In this document: piece by piece, positions 34,039-42,498 of the stretch
Layout of the letters: each line of letters starts with the position of its first letter
Position numbering within the stretch: the stretch's first letter is position 1
NCBI RefSeq assembly: GCF_001485495.1
Contig: NZ_BCNF01000080.1
Span: 1 to 45,678, forward strand
Length of the DNA: 45,678 nt
Direction of reading: 5' to 3'
From: Gordonia desulfuricans NBRC 100010
GTDB taxonomy: Bacteria > Actinomycetota > Actinomycetes > Mycobacteriales > Mycobacteriaceae
Position numbers and translations under genes: made by a program
The notes under the pieces: model-generated
The model's database searches: none
What the model saw: the letters and a program-made list of their open reading frames with translations, nothing else
Told to the model about the DNA's origin: nothing

Positions 34039-34887
34039 TCAGGGGCGGCGGTAGGCGATCGAGGCGCGGGTGCACACCTTGCCGTCGGGGCGGACGGAGT
34101 CGACGGTGACCAGCGCCGAGTTGCGTCCGATGTGCACCACGTCGGTGACGAAGTCCAGCGTCGATCCCGCCGGTCCCGGGCGGAGGTAGGTGATGTGCAG
34201 CGACGCCGTGACCAGGCCCGGCACCCTCGCCGACACCGCGGAGGCCCCGGCCAGGTCCGAGGCGTAGATCGCGATGCCGCCGTGCAGCGACCCGCCCGGA
34301 TTCACCAGCGGGTCGACGACGTCGAGTTCCACCGTCCCGGCCGACCGTCGGAGTCCGAGCAGCGCCGGCAACGGCCGGCCCGAACCGGCGGGCGCGCCCT
34401 CGCCCGGCACCGTGCGCAGCTGCGGGGACGCCGTGCTGAACTCAATGCGTTCGACGACTGCGGCGACCATGCCGCCGTTCCTGTCGGTGACGGTTCCCGT
34501 GGCGCTCGCACCGGTGGACCCGTGGTGAACGCAGCGGCCTCGTGCGACGAGCCGCGTGCCGGCGGCGGAGGGGAAGCGACCGCAGAAGGTGATCGTGAGA
34601 TCGGTGGTCACCGCCCAGCCGCCCGCCGGCCGGTAGGCGACCGCGGCGCTGCCGATCGCGGTGTCGACGAGGACCCCCAGTACGCCCGGGGTGACGCCGC
34701 CCGGCCCGGTCATCGAGGCGTCCAGCGTCATCTCGCCGACCGTGGCCAGGCTCGTGCCCACCACACCGGCCACACCGAAGACCTGTTCCGGCGGTCCGTG
34801 GATGTAGCTGATCGGCATCGACGCGGTCTCCGCCATGGTCACCCCGCCGGATTCACCATCCGATCGGGAAGTGCTGTCGACCAACAT
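34039..34887 (-). CDS. Double-hotdog acyl-CoA thioesterase (PaaI-like)
   Basis: Protein of 282 aa made of two tandem hotdog domains. The first has TPGVLGVLVDTAIGSAAVA and DLTITFCGRFP; the second has PGGSLHGGIAIYASDLAGA, with the HGG motif typical of PaaI-type thioesterases, and SLHITYLRPGPAGS. The usual enzyme is a homotetramer of single domains, so the fusion gives two domains per chain; only the second keeps the HGG motif. ATG at 34887 has GGAGG five bases upstream. It would release CoA from stalled or toxic thioesters of the pathway, as PaaI does in phenylacetate catabolism. It is 54 bp from the SDR gene and 83 bp from the dehydrogenase gene. Confidence 0.85.
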   Translation of the reverse strand: MLVDSTSRSDGESGGVTMAETASMPISYIHGPPEQVFGVAGVVGTSLATVGEMTLDASMTGPGGVTPGVLGVLVDTAIGSAAVAYRPAGGWAVTTDLTITFCGRFPSAAGTRLVARGRCVHHGSTGASATGTVTDRNGGMVAAVVERIEFSTASPQLRTVPGEGAPAGSGRPLPALLGLRRSAGTVELDVVDPLVNPGGSLHGGIAIYASDLAGASAVSARVPGLVTASLHITYLRPGPAGSTLDFVTDVVHIGRNSALVTVDSVRPDGKVCTRASIAYRRP

Positions 34888-34941
34888 GTTCCGACCTCCA
34901 TCGAGGGTGTGGTCCGCCGGGACGAGCAGCCACGGCGTGGA

Positions 34942-35733
34942 TCAGAAGGCCGAGATCCCGCCGTTGACGCTGATGGACTGCCCGGTGAGACGCGCGGCCC
35001 CCGGGCCGGCGAGGAAGACGATCAGCGAGGCGAGGTCGTCGGCCTCGGCGACTCCCAGATGCGCTTGGGTGGCCGCCTTTTCGAACAGCGACCGGCTGAA
35101 ACCGTCACTCAGGACGTTGGCGGCGGTACGGGTGCCGTTGATCAGCGACGGCGTCACCGCGTTGACCCGCACACCATTTCGCTTGGCCTCGATCGCCGCG
35201 ACACGGGAGAACATCACGATCGCCGCCATCGCCGCCCCCAGGACGCTCTCCCCGGGGGTGGGCACCTTCGCCGCGTCGGAGGCGATGTTGACGATGCTCC
35301 CGCCGCCCTGCTCCTGCATCAGCGGGAGCACGGCGCGGGTGAACAGCATCGGGGGCAGCGCCTGTCCGGTCAGGATGCCGGAGAAGTCCGTGGCCGGTGT
35401 CCGGTGCAGCAGTTCGGGGCGATAGGCGGTGGCCGTGGAGTTGACGCAGATGTCGAGCGACCCCAGCTCGCGGTGAGCGGTGGACACGACGCGTTCCACC
35501 TCGGACTCGTCGGTGGCATCGGCGGAGATGAAGTGGACGTCCGCATCGGGATGGTGCTCACGCACGGCCTGACGCGCGGCGTCGCCACGTTCCTTGTCGC
35601 GGCCGACCAGCACCATTCGCCGGACACCGGCCTCGGCGAGGCCGAGCGCGGTCGCGAGCCCCACACCGGAGGTCCCGCCGACGATGAGTGCACCGGAGTC
35701 CGCGTAGGTCCGGACCAGGGGAGATTCTGACAC
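34942..35733 (-). CDS. SDR-fold protein lacking the YxxxK catalytic motif
   Basis: Short-chain dehydrogenase fold of 263 aa. The nucleotide-binding GGTSGVG (19-25) is good, Ser152 (NIASDAAKV) is near the expected catalytic Ser, and the tail AGPGAARLTGQSISVNGGIS is typical. However the YxxxK position reads Leu165-Gly-Ala-Ala-Met169, so both catalytic Tyr and Lys are replaced, and the NNAG motif is CVNSTATAY. It may be a reductase with a different mechanism, a non-catalytic partner or a binder of CoA esters. GTG at 35733 with GAGGTG upstream is chosen over the open frame from 35796. It is the first gene of the leftward operon, divergent from PaaX. Confidence 0.83.
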   Translation of the reverse strand: MSESPLVRTYADSGALIVGGTSGVGLATALGLAEAGVRRMVLVGRDKERGDAARQAVREHHPDADVHFISADATDESEVERVVSTAHRELGSLDICVNSTATAYRPELLHRTPATDFSGILTGQALPPMLFTRAVLPLMQEQGGGSIVNIASDAAKVPTPGESVLGAAMAAIVMFSRVAAIEAKRNGVRVNAVTPSLINGTRTAANVLSDGFSRSLFEKAATQAHLGVAEADDLASLIVFLAGPGAARLTGQSISVNGGISAF

Positions 35734-35858
35734 GACTTCACCTCTCGAAGACGAACACCGACGAGTCCGACGACCCGGGACCGGGTCACGCCGCACCGTG
35801 GTGACGAAGGGCTGTGCGCGCCGCCCCGACGTCGTCGAGGGGTATCCGCGCCTTGGTT

Positions 35859-35900
35859 AACGTTCTACACTATGGATGCGGATCTATCCAGAGATGTATC
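35859..35900 (+). promoter_or_regulatory. Promoter/operator block before the PaaX gene
   Basis: AACGTTCTACAC, ten variable bases, GATCTA, six bases, then GATGTATC. The same elements recur in the same order and spacing at 36959-37000 before the dehydratase genes. TCTACA and TATCCA could be -35 and -10 elements with a 15-base spacer. It lies 42 bp before the PaaX ATG; the leftward SDR operon may use it too. Confidence 0.6.
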
Positions 35901-35942
35901 AAAAAGGACGGGGCCCGACCCCGCTCACCCCGGAGGTATCCG

Positions 35943-36887
35943 ATGACCCCACCCGCGCAGACCGCCACGACGCCGACCGCGCCGCGCCGAGGCCGGCCGC
36001 TCCCGTCGACTCCGTCGGGCCGATCCCCGCTGACTACGATGTCGCTCATGACCGATCAGTGCGACGAGATCCTGGAAGGCACCACGACCTCCATCAAGAG
36101 CGCCCGATCGGCACTGATCTCCATCCTCGGCGAGCTCGTCGCCCCCTACCGCAGGCCGGTACGGACCGCCGCACTGCTCTACGCGCTCACCGGCGTGGGG
36201 TTCGGCGAGTCGGCGAGCCGGCAGGCGATCTCCCGGGCGGGTGCATCCGGCCTGATCGCCCCCGAGCGGGACGGCCGCGAGACGAAGTGGGCGGTCACCG
36301 AGCGGTCATACGAGCTGTTCCGCGAGGGCACCACGCGCGTGTTCCCGGACACCTCCGCGCAGCGCTGGGACGGCAACTGGCTCGTCCTGATCGTCCCGAT
36401 CCCCGAATCACAGCGGGCCACCCGCAAGAAGCTCTACGCCGCCCTCCGATGGGCGGGCTTCGGCAACCCCAGTGCCGGGATCTGGGTGTCGCCGCATGCC
36501 GACCGTCTGTCCGAGGCCCAGTCCGCCATCGAATCCCTTGACCTGCAATCCAATACGATCTCGTTCATCGGATCGCCCACGACGGTCGGCATCTCCGAGT
36601 CCGAGATCGTGCACCGGTCCTGGGATCTGGACAAGGTGTCGAGCGCCTACGAGTCCCTCCGCGCACGGTTCGACAACAACAACCATCTCACCGGCAAGGC
36701 CGCACTGGTCGCACACATCGAGCTGATCGACGCACTGCGCCACACCCCCTACATGGATCCCCAACTACCGCAGGAGCTCCTGCCCGACTGGCCCGGCCTC
36801 ACGGTGATCCGGCGGTTGCAGGAGCTGCGCACCGAACGCGCCCCCGCCGCGCATGCCCACTGGCTGGAGATCGCCCGGCCGGACTGA
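35943..36887 (+). CDS. PaaX-family transcriptional regulator
   Basis: Regulator of 314 aa. After a proline-rich N-terminus, a winged helix (about residues 60-125: ALLYALTGVGFGESASRQAISRAGASGLI in parts) is followed by the PaaX C-terminal domain (WDGNWLVLIVPIPES, KLYAALRWAGFGNPSAGIWVSPH). PaaX proteins repress aromatic-acid catabolism and are released by aryl-CoA thioesters such as phenylacetyl-CoA, which fits a CoA-thioester pathway here. ATG at 35943 has GGAGG six bases upstream. It lies between two divergent catabolic units and has a shared promoter block with the dehydratase operon, suggesting autoregulation plus control of both arms. The effector is unknown, presumably the cyclic acyl-CoA. 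Confidence 0.9.
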   Translation: MTPPAQTATTPTAPRRGRPLPSTPSGRSPLTTMSLMTDQCDEILEGTTTSIKSARSALISILGELVAPYRRPVRTAALLYALTGVGFGESASRQAISRAGASGLIAPERDGRETKWAVTERSYELFREGTTRVFPDTSAQRWDGNWLVLIVPIPESQRATRKKLYAALRWAGFGNPSAGIWVSPHADRLSEAQSAIESLDLQSNTISFIGSPTTVGISESEIVHRSWDLDKVSSAYESLRARFDNNNHLTGKAALVAHIELIDALRHTPYMDPQLPQELLPDWPGLTVIRRLQELRTERAPAAHAHWLEIARPD

Positions 36888-36958
36888 CGACCGGACGATG
36901 CCGAGAGGTATCGACACCCGGCCACCCCGTCATCCCCGACCACCCACGGATCCGCCTC

Positions 36959-37000
36959 AACGTTTTACACATCTAGACATGATCTAGCATGAAATGTATC
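36959..37000 (+). promoter_or_regulatory. Promoter/operator block before the dehydratase/reductase operon
   Basis: AACGTTTTACAC, ten bases, GATCTA, six bases, AATGTATC: 27 of 42 bases equal to 35859-35900, with the conserved parts in identical register. It lies 70 bp before the GTG at 37071. The gap 36888-37070 shows nothing else. Confidence 0.6.
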
Positions 37001-37070
37001 GTTTCAGGTGACGCCCGATGAGCTCGACTCGTCCACAGCCACCGCGTCTCATCTCAGCCAAAGGAACATC

Positions 37071-38243
37071 GTGAGCCAACTCCACGCACCCTCCATGGCC
37101 CTCCTGAAGTCGGCCGCCGACGATCCCGCCGCCTACGTGCAACGATGGAAGTCCGCGCACGGGCGTCCCGCGATCGGGACGTTCCCGATGAACTTCCCCG
37201 TCGAACTCGTCCACGCGGCGAACGCCCATCCGGTGATCATCCAGGAGAGCCGCACACCCATCACCGAGGGACGCAGCCTGCTCGCCGAGTTCTACTGCGG
37301 TTACACCCGCAGCGTCGCCGACCAGATCGCCATCGGTGAACTCGACGGCATCGACGCCTTCGTCGCCGCCGACCACTGCGTCCAGCTGCTCGGGGCCGTC
37401 GACGTCATCCGTTACAAGCGTCCGGACACCCCGGTGCACTTCGCCCAGTTCACCAGCGCCATGGACGGCGCCCTGACCAGACCACGGGTGGAGAACCGGA
37501 TCTCGGAGCTGACCGCCGAGATCGAGCAGGTCACCGGCACCGCGGTCACACCCGAGCGGATCACCGCGAGCATCCGGGCCTACAACGGCAACCGGCAACT
37601 CCTCCGGGAGTTCTACGCGCTGCGCAAGTCGGGCCGGGCACGCATCACCGCGAGCCAGATGCAGCTGCTGGTCAAGTCGTCGATGGTGATGGACATCGAC
37701 GAGCACACCGCGATCCTGCGGACGATCCTCGCCGACCTCCGGGTAGAGCAGGATGCACCGGCCGACGTGGTCCGAATCCACCTGTCGGGCCACTTCTGTC
37801 ATGCCCCTCGACCCGAGATCCTCGACGCCATAGAGGATTCCGGGGCGATCGTCGTCGACGACGACCTCTACACCGGCTACCGCTACATCTCCACCGACGT
37901 GCCCGAGACCGACGATCCGCTCGCCGCGCTCACCACGTGGTATCTGGACCGCAATGTCAACGCACCCTGCCCGACCCGGGTGACCAGCGACGTCGACTGG
38001 GACACTTACCTTCTCGACTCGGTCGCCGAGAGCGGCGCCAACGGTGTGGTGGTCCTGATGGCCAAGTTCTGCGAACCGCACATGCTGTACTACCCGGAGC
38101 TGCGCAAGGCCCTCGACGCCCACGGTATCCCGTTGCTGCTCATCGAGACCGAGCACGAGGGCCTGCCCCTCGAGAAACTGCGCACGCAGCTCGAGACCTT
38201 CGTCGAACGAATCCGCCGCCGTCCGGCCCCGATCGCGGTCTGA
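37071..38243 (+). CDS. BcrC/HgdB-like subunit of a 2-hydroxyacyl-CoA dehydratase / benzoyl-CoA reductase family enzyme
   Basis: Subunit of 390 aa. The family order is clear: VIGTFP-type opening (PAIGTFPMNFPVELVHAA), Cys76 in LAEFYCGYTRSVAD, Cys103 in AADHCVQLLG, then VVDDDLYTGYRYISTDVP and Cys334 in VVVLMAKFCEPHMLYYPEL. Those three cysteines sit where family members bind the active-site [4Fe-4S] cluster; Cys243 and Cys300 are extra. Family enzymes take an electron from an ATP-driven activator to reduce an aromatic or enoyl-CoA or to dehydrate a 2-hydroxyacyl-CoA. GTG at 37071 has AAGGA five bases upstream. It is the first gene of a four-gene operon with its partner subunit and activator. BCR versus dehydratase activity cannot be told by eye. 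Confidence 0.86.
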   Translation: MSQLHAPSMALLKSAADDPAAYVQRWKSAHGRPAIGTFPMNFPVELVHAANAHPVIIQESRTPITEGRSLLAEFYCGYTRSVADQIAIGELDGIDAFVAADHCVQLLGAVDVIRYKRPDTPVHFAQFTSAMDGALTRPRVENRISELTAEIEQVTGTAVTPERITASIRAYNGNRQLLREFYALRKSGRARITASQMQLLVKSSMVMDIDEHTAILRTILADLRVEQDAPADVVRIHLSGHFCHAPRPEILDAIEDSGAIVVDDDLYTGYRYISTDVPETDDPLAALTTWYLDRNVNAPCPTRVTSDVDWDTYLLDSVAESGANGVVVLMAKFCEPHMLYYPELRKALDAHGIPLLLIETEHEGLPLEKLRTQLETFVERIRRRPAPIAV

Positions 38244-38257
38244 ACCCAGGAGACATC

Positions 38258-39598
38258 ATGACCAGTGAACTCTTCCAGAAGAACAAGACCAACAAGCTCG
38301 CCAGCACCCGCGTCGGCGGAAAGATGACCGCCGACTACTGGGAGAACATCTTCACCGCGAAGGAACGCGGCAAGCATGTCGTCTGGTACAACGGCGCCGC
38401 CATGAACCCGCTGTTCCAGGCGGCGGGCCTCGAATGGTGCCACGGTGAGGCATTCGCCGCCCGCCTCGCCGCACAGCACCTGGAGGAACCCGCCCAGCTG
38501 GCCGGCGCGGAGTACGGCTACATCGGAGAATTGTGCTCCTACGCAAGGACCCACCTCGGCTGTGCGGTCCTGACCCAGCAGAATCTCACCGAGAGCGAGA
38601 CCGGTGTGGTCGGCATGCTCGACCAGCAGGAGCTGGCCGCCAAGCTGCCCGCACCCGACTTCTTCGTCAACGGCTATGCCGGCTGCAGTACCGGCCAGCA
38701 GTGGGATGCGATGACCTACCGGGTCTTCGACCGTCAGCTCCCGGTCTTCAACGTCTCGCTCCCGATGCTGTGGGGCAACAAGCCCGACGCCGGCTACATG
38801 CGGGGCGAGGAATGGGAGGAGGTCAGCGACTACGCCGAGGGCCAGCTGCGTGAACTCGTCGCCTTCCTCGAGCACCAGACCGGGCGTCCGTTCGACTGGG
38901 ATGTGTTGAGCGAAAGCATGTCCTACATCAAGAAGGCATCCGAGCTGCGCCTGGAGGGAATGGCCCTGTGCACCCAGGCACCCACCCCCGCCACCTACTG
39001 GGACTGGGTCGCCAGCATCGCCCCGATCAACTTCCTGCCCGGAAACCAGGCACTCGTCGACTACTTCGCCGGGGTGAAGGCCGAGATCGAGCAGCGCCTG
39101 GTCGACGGTGTCCCGGCGATCGCCGACGAGCGATACCGCGTCTACTTCGACGGGATCATGAACTGGAACAAGCTCGGCTTCCTCACCAAGAAGTTCGCCG
39201 AGTACGACGTGGCCGTGGTCGCCGGACGCTACACCCACGAATCCTTCTGGCAGGAACCGCAACTCATCGACGTCGACAACCCCCTGCGCGGAATGGCCCA
39301 GCATTATTTGCTGTGCCCGCTCAATCACGGGTTGAAGAACCTGCAGGAGCTGCTGATCCGGCGTCTCGACGAGTACGCGATCGACGGGATCGCCTTCCAT
39401 TCCACCCGAACCTGCCGGGCCATGACCAACCCGCAGACCATGCTGGCCAAGACCGCCGAGCGCGAGCGGGGCGTCAAGTCCTTCTTCTTCGAGGGTGACG
39501 TCGCCGACGCGTCGTTCTACAACGACGAGCTCTTCGACAGCCGGCTCGAGGCGATGCTGGAGGCCATCGACGTCCAGCGAACGAAGATGCTGGTCTGA
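38258..39598 (+). CDS. BcrB/HgdA-like subunit of the same dehydratase/reductase family
   Basis: Subunit of 446 aa, near the length of BcrB. Candidate cluster cysteines are Cys93 (GELCSYART), Cys143 (NGYAGCSTGQQW) and Cys386 (FHSTRTCRAMTN), each in the context seen in benzoyl-CoA reductase subunit B. Other shared stretches are GVKAEIEQRL, the DGI.NW segment near 299-303 and the C-terminal FEGDVADASFYNDELFDSRLEAML in pieces. It is more BcrB-like than I expected for a generic dehydratase, but this is visual judgement. ATG at 38258 has AGGAGA four bases upstream; the gap from the partner subunit is 14 bp. Extra cysteines (61, 102, 238, 353) make it cysteine-rich for an aerobe's protein. Confidence 0.86.
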   Translation: MTSELFQKNKTNKLASTRVGGKMTADYWENIFTAKERGKHVVWYNGAAMNPLFQAAGLEWCHGEAFAARLAAQHLEEPAQLAGAEYGYIGELCSYARTHLGCAVLTQQNLTESETGVVGMLDQQELAAKLPAPDFFVNGYAGCSTGQQWDAMTYRVFDRQLPVFNVSLPMLWGNKPDAGYMRGEEWEEVSDYAEGQLRELVAFLEHQTGRPFDWDVLSESMSYIKKASELRLEGMALCTQAPTPATYWDWVASIAPINFLPGNQALVDYFAGVKAEIEQRLVDGVPAIADERYRVYFDGIMNWNKLGFLTKKFAEYDVAVVAGRYTHESFWQEPQLIDVDNPLRGMAQHYLLCPLNHGLKNLQELLIRRLDEYAIDGIAFHSTRTCRAMTNPQTMLAKTAERERGVKSFFFEGDVADASFYNDELFDSRLEAMLEAIDVQRTKMLV

Positions 39599-39600
39599 CG

Positions 39601-40533
39601 ATGTCCTGGTATGTGATGGGAGTCGACCTCGGGTCGACGACAGCGAAGGCCGTCATCGTCGACGACGCCGGTGAGATCGCCGGGTCGGCCGTCGTGCAGA
39701 TGGGTGCGGTGAGCCGCGATGCGGTGGCCGTGGCGATGGACCGCGCCCGCGCCGATGCCGGCGTCGACGCCTCGGAGATCCGACGGATCGTCAGCACCGG
39801 CTACGGGCGCAAACTCGTACCCGGTGCCGACCGGTCGTTCACCGAGATCACCTGCCATGCACGGGGGGCCGCGGCCATGCATCCCGGCGTCAGGCTCGTG
39901 ATCGACATCGGCGGCCAGGACAGCAAGGCGATCACCGTCGGCGACGACGGCCTCGTCGAACGGTTCGCGATGAACGACCGGTGCGCCAGCGGCACCGGCC
40001 GGTTCTTCGATGTGCTCGCGCGTGCGCTCGAGGTGGACATCGACCAGATCGCCGATCTCGCACTGTCGGGAACCGAGGGCCTCGAGGTGAGCAGTATGTG
40101 TGCGACCTTCGCCGAGACCGAGGTGATCTCCATGCTGGCGCAGGGACTCGACAAGGCCGACATCGCCGCGTCGGTGCACAAGGCGGTCGCGGCACGGACA
40201 TTGGGCCTCGTGGCGCAGGTCGGCAAGGACACCCCGACGGTGATGACCGGCGGGGTCGCCCAGAACGCCGCCGCACGCCACTACATCGAGAAGGCCCTGC
40301 GTCATCCGGTGCAGATCCTGACGCAACCGCAGATCGCCGGGGCGTACGGGGCCGGGCTGCTCGCACGCGACGAACACCTGGGTGCGATCGCGCGGACCGA
40401 ACCCCAGGACACCGCCACGAGACGCTTTCTCGCCGAACGCAAGACCGAGGCGGCTCCGCGCTGCCAGGGCTGTGACGGTTCACTCGACCACCACCACGAA
40501 CCGGTGCCCTTGACCCTGGAACCGCGACCATGA
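39601..40533 (+). CDS. ATP-dependent activator (HgdC/BadG-like ASKHA ATPase)
   Basis: Activator of 310 aa in the acetate/sugar-kinase-Hsc70-actin fold: phosphate loop GVDLGSTTAKAVIVDD, second loop IDIGGQDSKAI and adenosine region VMTGGVAQNAAARHYIE. Cys128 (NDRCASGTGRFFD) and Cys167 (SSMCATFAETEV) are the ligands that, in a homodimer, share one [4Fe-4S] cluster between subunits. Only one activator gene is present, as in 2-hydroxyglutaryl-CoA dehydratase, whereas benzoyl-CoA reductases often have two different subunits. The C-terminal 25 residues (APRCQGCDGSLDHHHEPVP) add a CxxC and three His, unusual for the family. It starts two bases after the BcrB-like stop and overlaps the next gene. Confidence 0.9.
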   Translation: MSWYVMGVDLGSTTAKAVIVDDAGEIAGSAVVQMGAVSRDAVAVAMDRARADAGVDASEIRRIVSTGYGRKLVPGADRSFTEITCHARGAAAMHPGVRLVIDIGGQDSKAITVGDDGLVERFAMNDRCASGTGRFFDVLARALEVDIDQIADLALSGTEGLEVSSMCATFAETEVISMLAQGLDKADIAASVHKAVAARTLGLVAQVGKDTPTVMTGGVAQNAAARHYIEKALRHPVQILTQPQIAGAYGAGLLARDEHLGAIARTEPQDTATRRFLAERKTEAAPRCQGCDGSLDHHHEPVPLTLEPRP

Positions 40534-41057
40534 GCTCGTCGTCGGCACCCGGTGGCGGACTGACCGACTCGACCGTCTTCGTCGTCGGTGGCGACACCCC
40601 GGTGGGCCGGCTGGTGGCGCTGCACCTGGTTCGCGCGGGTTCCCAGCGAATCGGCATCATCGGATCGGACGCCGCCGAGACCGAGAACACCGCACGCGCG
40701 GTCTTCGGTGCCGCGTCGGGCATGTGGTCGGTCGCCGCCTCGGGCGAGATGTCCACACCGGCCGAGGCCCAACGGATGGTGGCCGAGCTGTCCGCCGCGT
40801 TGGGTGACCCCGACATCGTGGTGTCCTGTAGCGGCGGACCCGAGCTCGTCAGTGACATCGCCGGACACACGATGGCCGAACTCGGGGCGGGGACTGTGAT
40901 CCGATTGGACTCGGCCGCAAGCCGTCCCGGCCCGACCGATGGACCCGAGCACATACGGTTGCGCACCGTGGACGGATCGGCCGACCGCACACCCGAACAG
41001 ATCGCCGCAGCCGTGGTGGCGGCCGCGACCGACACCGGCGTCCCCGAACAGAACTGA
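40530..41057 (+). CDS. Small Rossmann-fold protein, SDR-like, without catalytic residues
   Basis: Protein of 175 aa. A nucleotide-binding motif TVFVVGGDTPVGRLVALHLV (about 15-34) and later strands IGIIGSDAA and PDIVVSCSGGPELV outline a Rossmann fold. It is too short for a full SDR and lacks a YxxxK motif, and ends in an alanine-rich tail. ATG at 40530 overlaps the activator stop (ATGA), so it is made in fixed ratio with the dehydratase genes. It could be a NAD(P)- or flavin-binding accessory protein, for example in electron supply, but this is a guess from position only. No close family is recognised. It closes the operon at a strong terminator. Confidence 0.72.
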   Translation: MSSSSAPGGGLTDSTVFVVGGDTPVGRLVALHLVRAGSQRIGIIGSDAAETENTARAVFGAASGMWSVAASGEMSTPAEAQRMVAELSAALGDPDIVVSCSGGPELVSDIAGHTMAELGAGTVIRLDSAASRPGPTDGPEHIRLRTVDGSADRTPEQIAAAVVAAATDTGVPEQN

Positions 41058-41092
41058 GCCCTGGCCGGCATCCGATGATGCCGGCCAGGGCT
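41057..41092. terminator. Bidirectional terminator of the dehydratase operon
   Basis: A perfect 16-bp stem AGCCCTGGCCGGCATC with loop CGAT starts at the last base of the Rossmann-gene stop codon and faces the convergent MFS gene. Among the strongest hairpins in the window. Confidence 0.88.
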
Positions 41093-41135
41093 CGCCACTG
41101 TGTCCTGTCAGCTCGGTCCCGTCGGTTCGGTCCCG

Positions 41136-42419
41136 TCAGCTCGTCATCGCGGCCTGTTCGGCCGGTGATTCGGAGTCCACCGAGATCTCCTGGTGGTCGA
41201 GCGAGTAGCGATAGGAGCCCATCGCGAGCAGGCAGACGATGGCCACGACGACCATCGCGACGATGGGAACGATGCTCGCGGTGTACGACCCGGTGATCGT
41301 GTACACCTGCCCGAGCAGGAAGACACCGGCCGCCGAGCCCATCGCGAACAGGAAGTACACACAACCCAACACCCGGCTGTACGAGTGCTTCGGGAAGTAC
41401 CGGCTCGTCATGTACGCCGCGACGTCGCCTTCCGCGCCGAGTGCGAGACCGATGAGCACCGCCCCGAGGAACAGTGCCGGACTCGAGGTCGACGAGATGA
41501 GCAGGATGACGCCGACCGCACACAGCGCGAAGATGACGGCGCCGACGAACGATGCGAAGATCCGGTCGAGGAGGTATCCGACGCCGAGTCGGGCGGCGAC
41601 GGACGAGAGGCTCAGCACCGACAGCAATGTCACCGCCAGCGTCTTGTCGATCCCCTTGTCGGTGGTCATCGGGACCACCTGCGACATCAACCCGAACGTT
41701 GCCGACGAGACCAGGAAGATCGCCGCGCACAGCAGCCAGAACTGTCGGGACGTGCGGGCGATGCGCCACAGCGACTCACCGGCCGTACGGCCTTCCGATC
41801 GTGCCGCGACACGTTCGCGCTCGTAGTCTGCGGGCATCTTGGTCACGAAGGCGTACACCGCGGTCGGGATGGCCGTGCACAGTGCACCGATCACCAGAAA
41901 TGTCCCGCGCCAATCGATCAGCCCCACCAGCCAGTTGGCCAGATAGGGCATCAGCACGCCGCAGGCACCACTGCCGGCCATCAGCAGCCCCAGTGCGAGC
42001 CCACGCCGGTCGACGAACCAGGCGCTCACCACCGTGGCATGTGCGACCGGGTTGACCGCACCCGCACTCGCCCCGATCAGCACACACAGGGCGTAGAAGG
42101 CGATCTGGCTGTTGGGGATCACGGCCATCAACATCAGACCGATGCCGAAGCCGAGGGTCATCGGCAGCGTCGGGATTCGCGGTCCATACCGGTCGACGAG
42201 CACGCCGAGGACGATGATGCTGATGCCGACGAAGACGGTCTCGATCGAGAATCCGTTGGTGATCACATCACGGCTCCACCCGAACTCTTCGGTCATGGGT
42301 TTCCCCAGGATGTTGAAGAGCACGTTCACCGTGGCGGTGCCGAACAGTAGGGTCAAGAATCCCGTTGCCACATACCACCATCGATTGAGATGGCCGGTGT
42401 GTGCGGGCGTCGTGGTCAT
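41136..42419 (-). CDS. MFS transporter, monocarboxylate/oxalate-formate-antiporter-like
   Basis: Membrane transporter of 427 aa with about 12 helices. The early GKPMTEEFGWSRDVI and VLGVLVDRYGPR motifs and the pairing of helices fit the monocarboxylate-transporter-like branch of the MFS, which moves organic acids. It likely imports the acid that the CoA ligase activates, or exchanges it. ATG at 42419 is used; a TTG two codons upstream lies at a better distance from GGGGAG, so the true start may be LTMTTTP. Its gene is convergent with the dehydratase operon and divergent from the BadI-like gene, with a TGGTCRGTCCATAT site before each. Confidence 0.86.
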   Translation of the reverse strand: MTTTPAHTGHLNRWWYVATGFLTLLFGTATVNVLFNILGKPMTEEFGWSRDVITNGFSIETVFVGISIIVLGVLVDRYGPRIPTLPMTLGFGIGLMLMAVIPNSQIAFYALCVLIGASAGAVNPVAHATVVSAWFVDRRGLALGLLMAGSGACGVLMPYLANWLVGLIDWRGTFLVIGALCTAIPTAVYAFVTKMPADYERERVAARSEGRTAGESLWRIARTSRQFWLLCAAIFLVSSATFGLMSQVVPMTTDKGIDKTLAVTLLSVLSLSSVAARLGVGYLLDRIFASFVGAVIFALCAVGVILLISSTSSPALFLGAVLIGLALGAEGDVAAYMTSRYFPKHSYSRVLGCVYFLFAMGSAAGVFLLGQVYTITGSYTASIVPIVAMVVVAIVCLLAMGSYRYSLDHQEISVDSESPAEQAAMTS

Positions 42420-42498
42420 GGTCAATGCGAACTCCCCTGCGGTCTGGGTGTCGTCCAAGAGATCCGGACCTGATGTGCCGGACGTCACACACTGAAAC

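Noticed and set aside
29969..35730. Several long plus-strand frames (593, 696 and 594 codons) opposite the MocR, ligase, dehydrogenase, thioesterase and SDR genes
   Set aside because: Composition is Arg/His/Gly/Asp-rich without motifs, while the minus strand encodes recognisable enzymes with good start sites.
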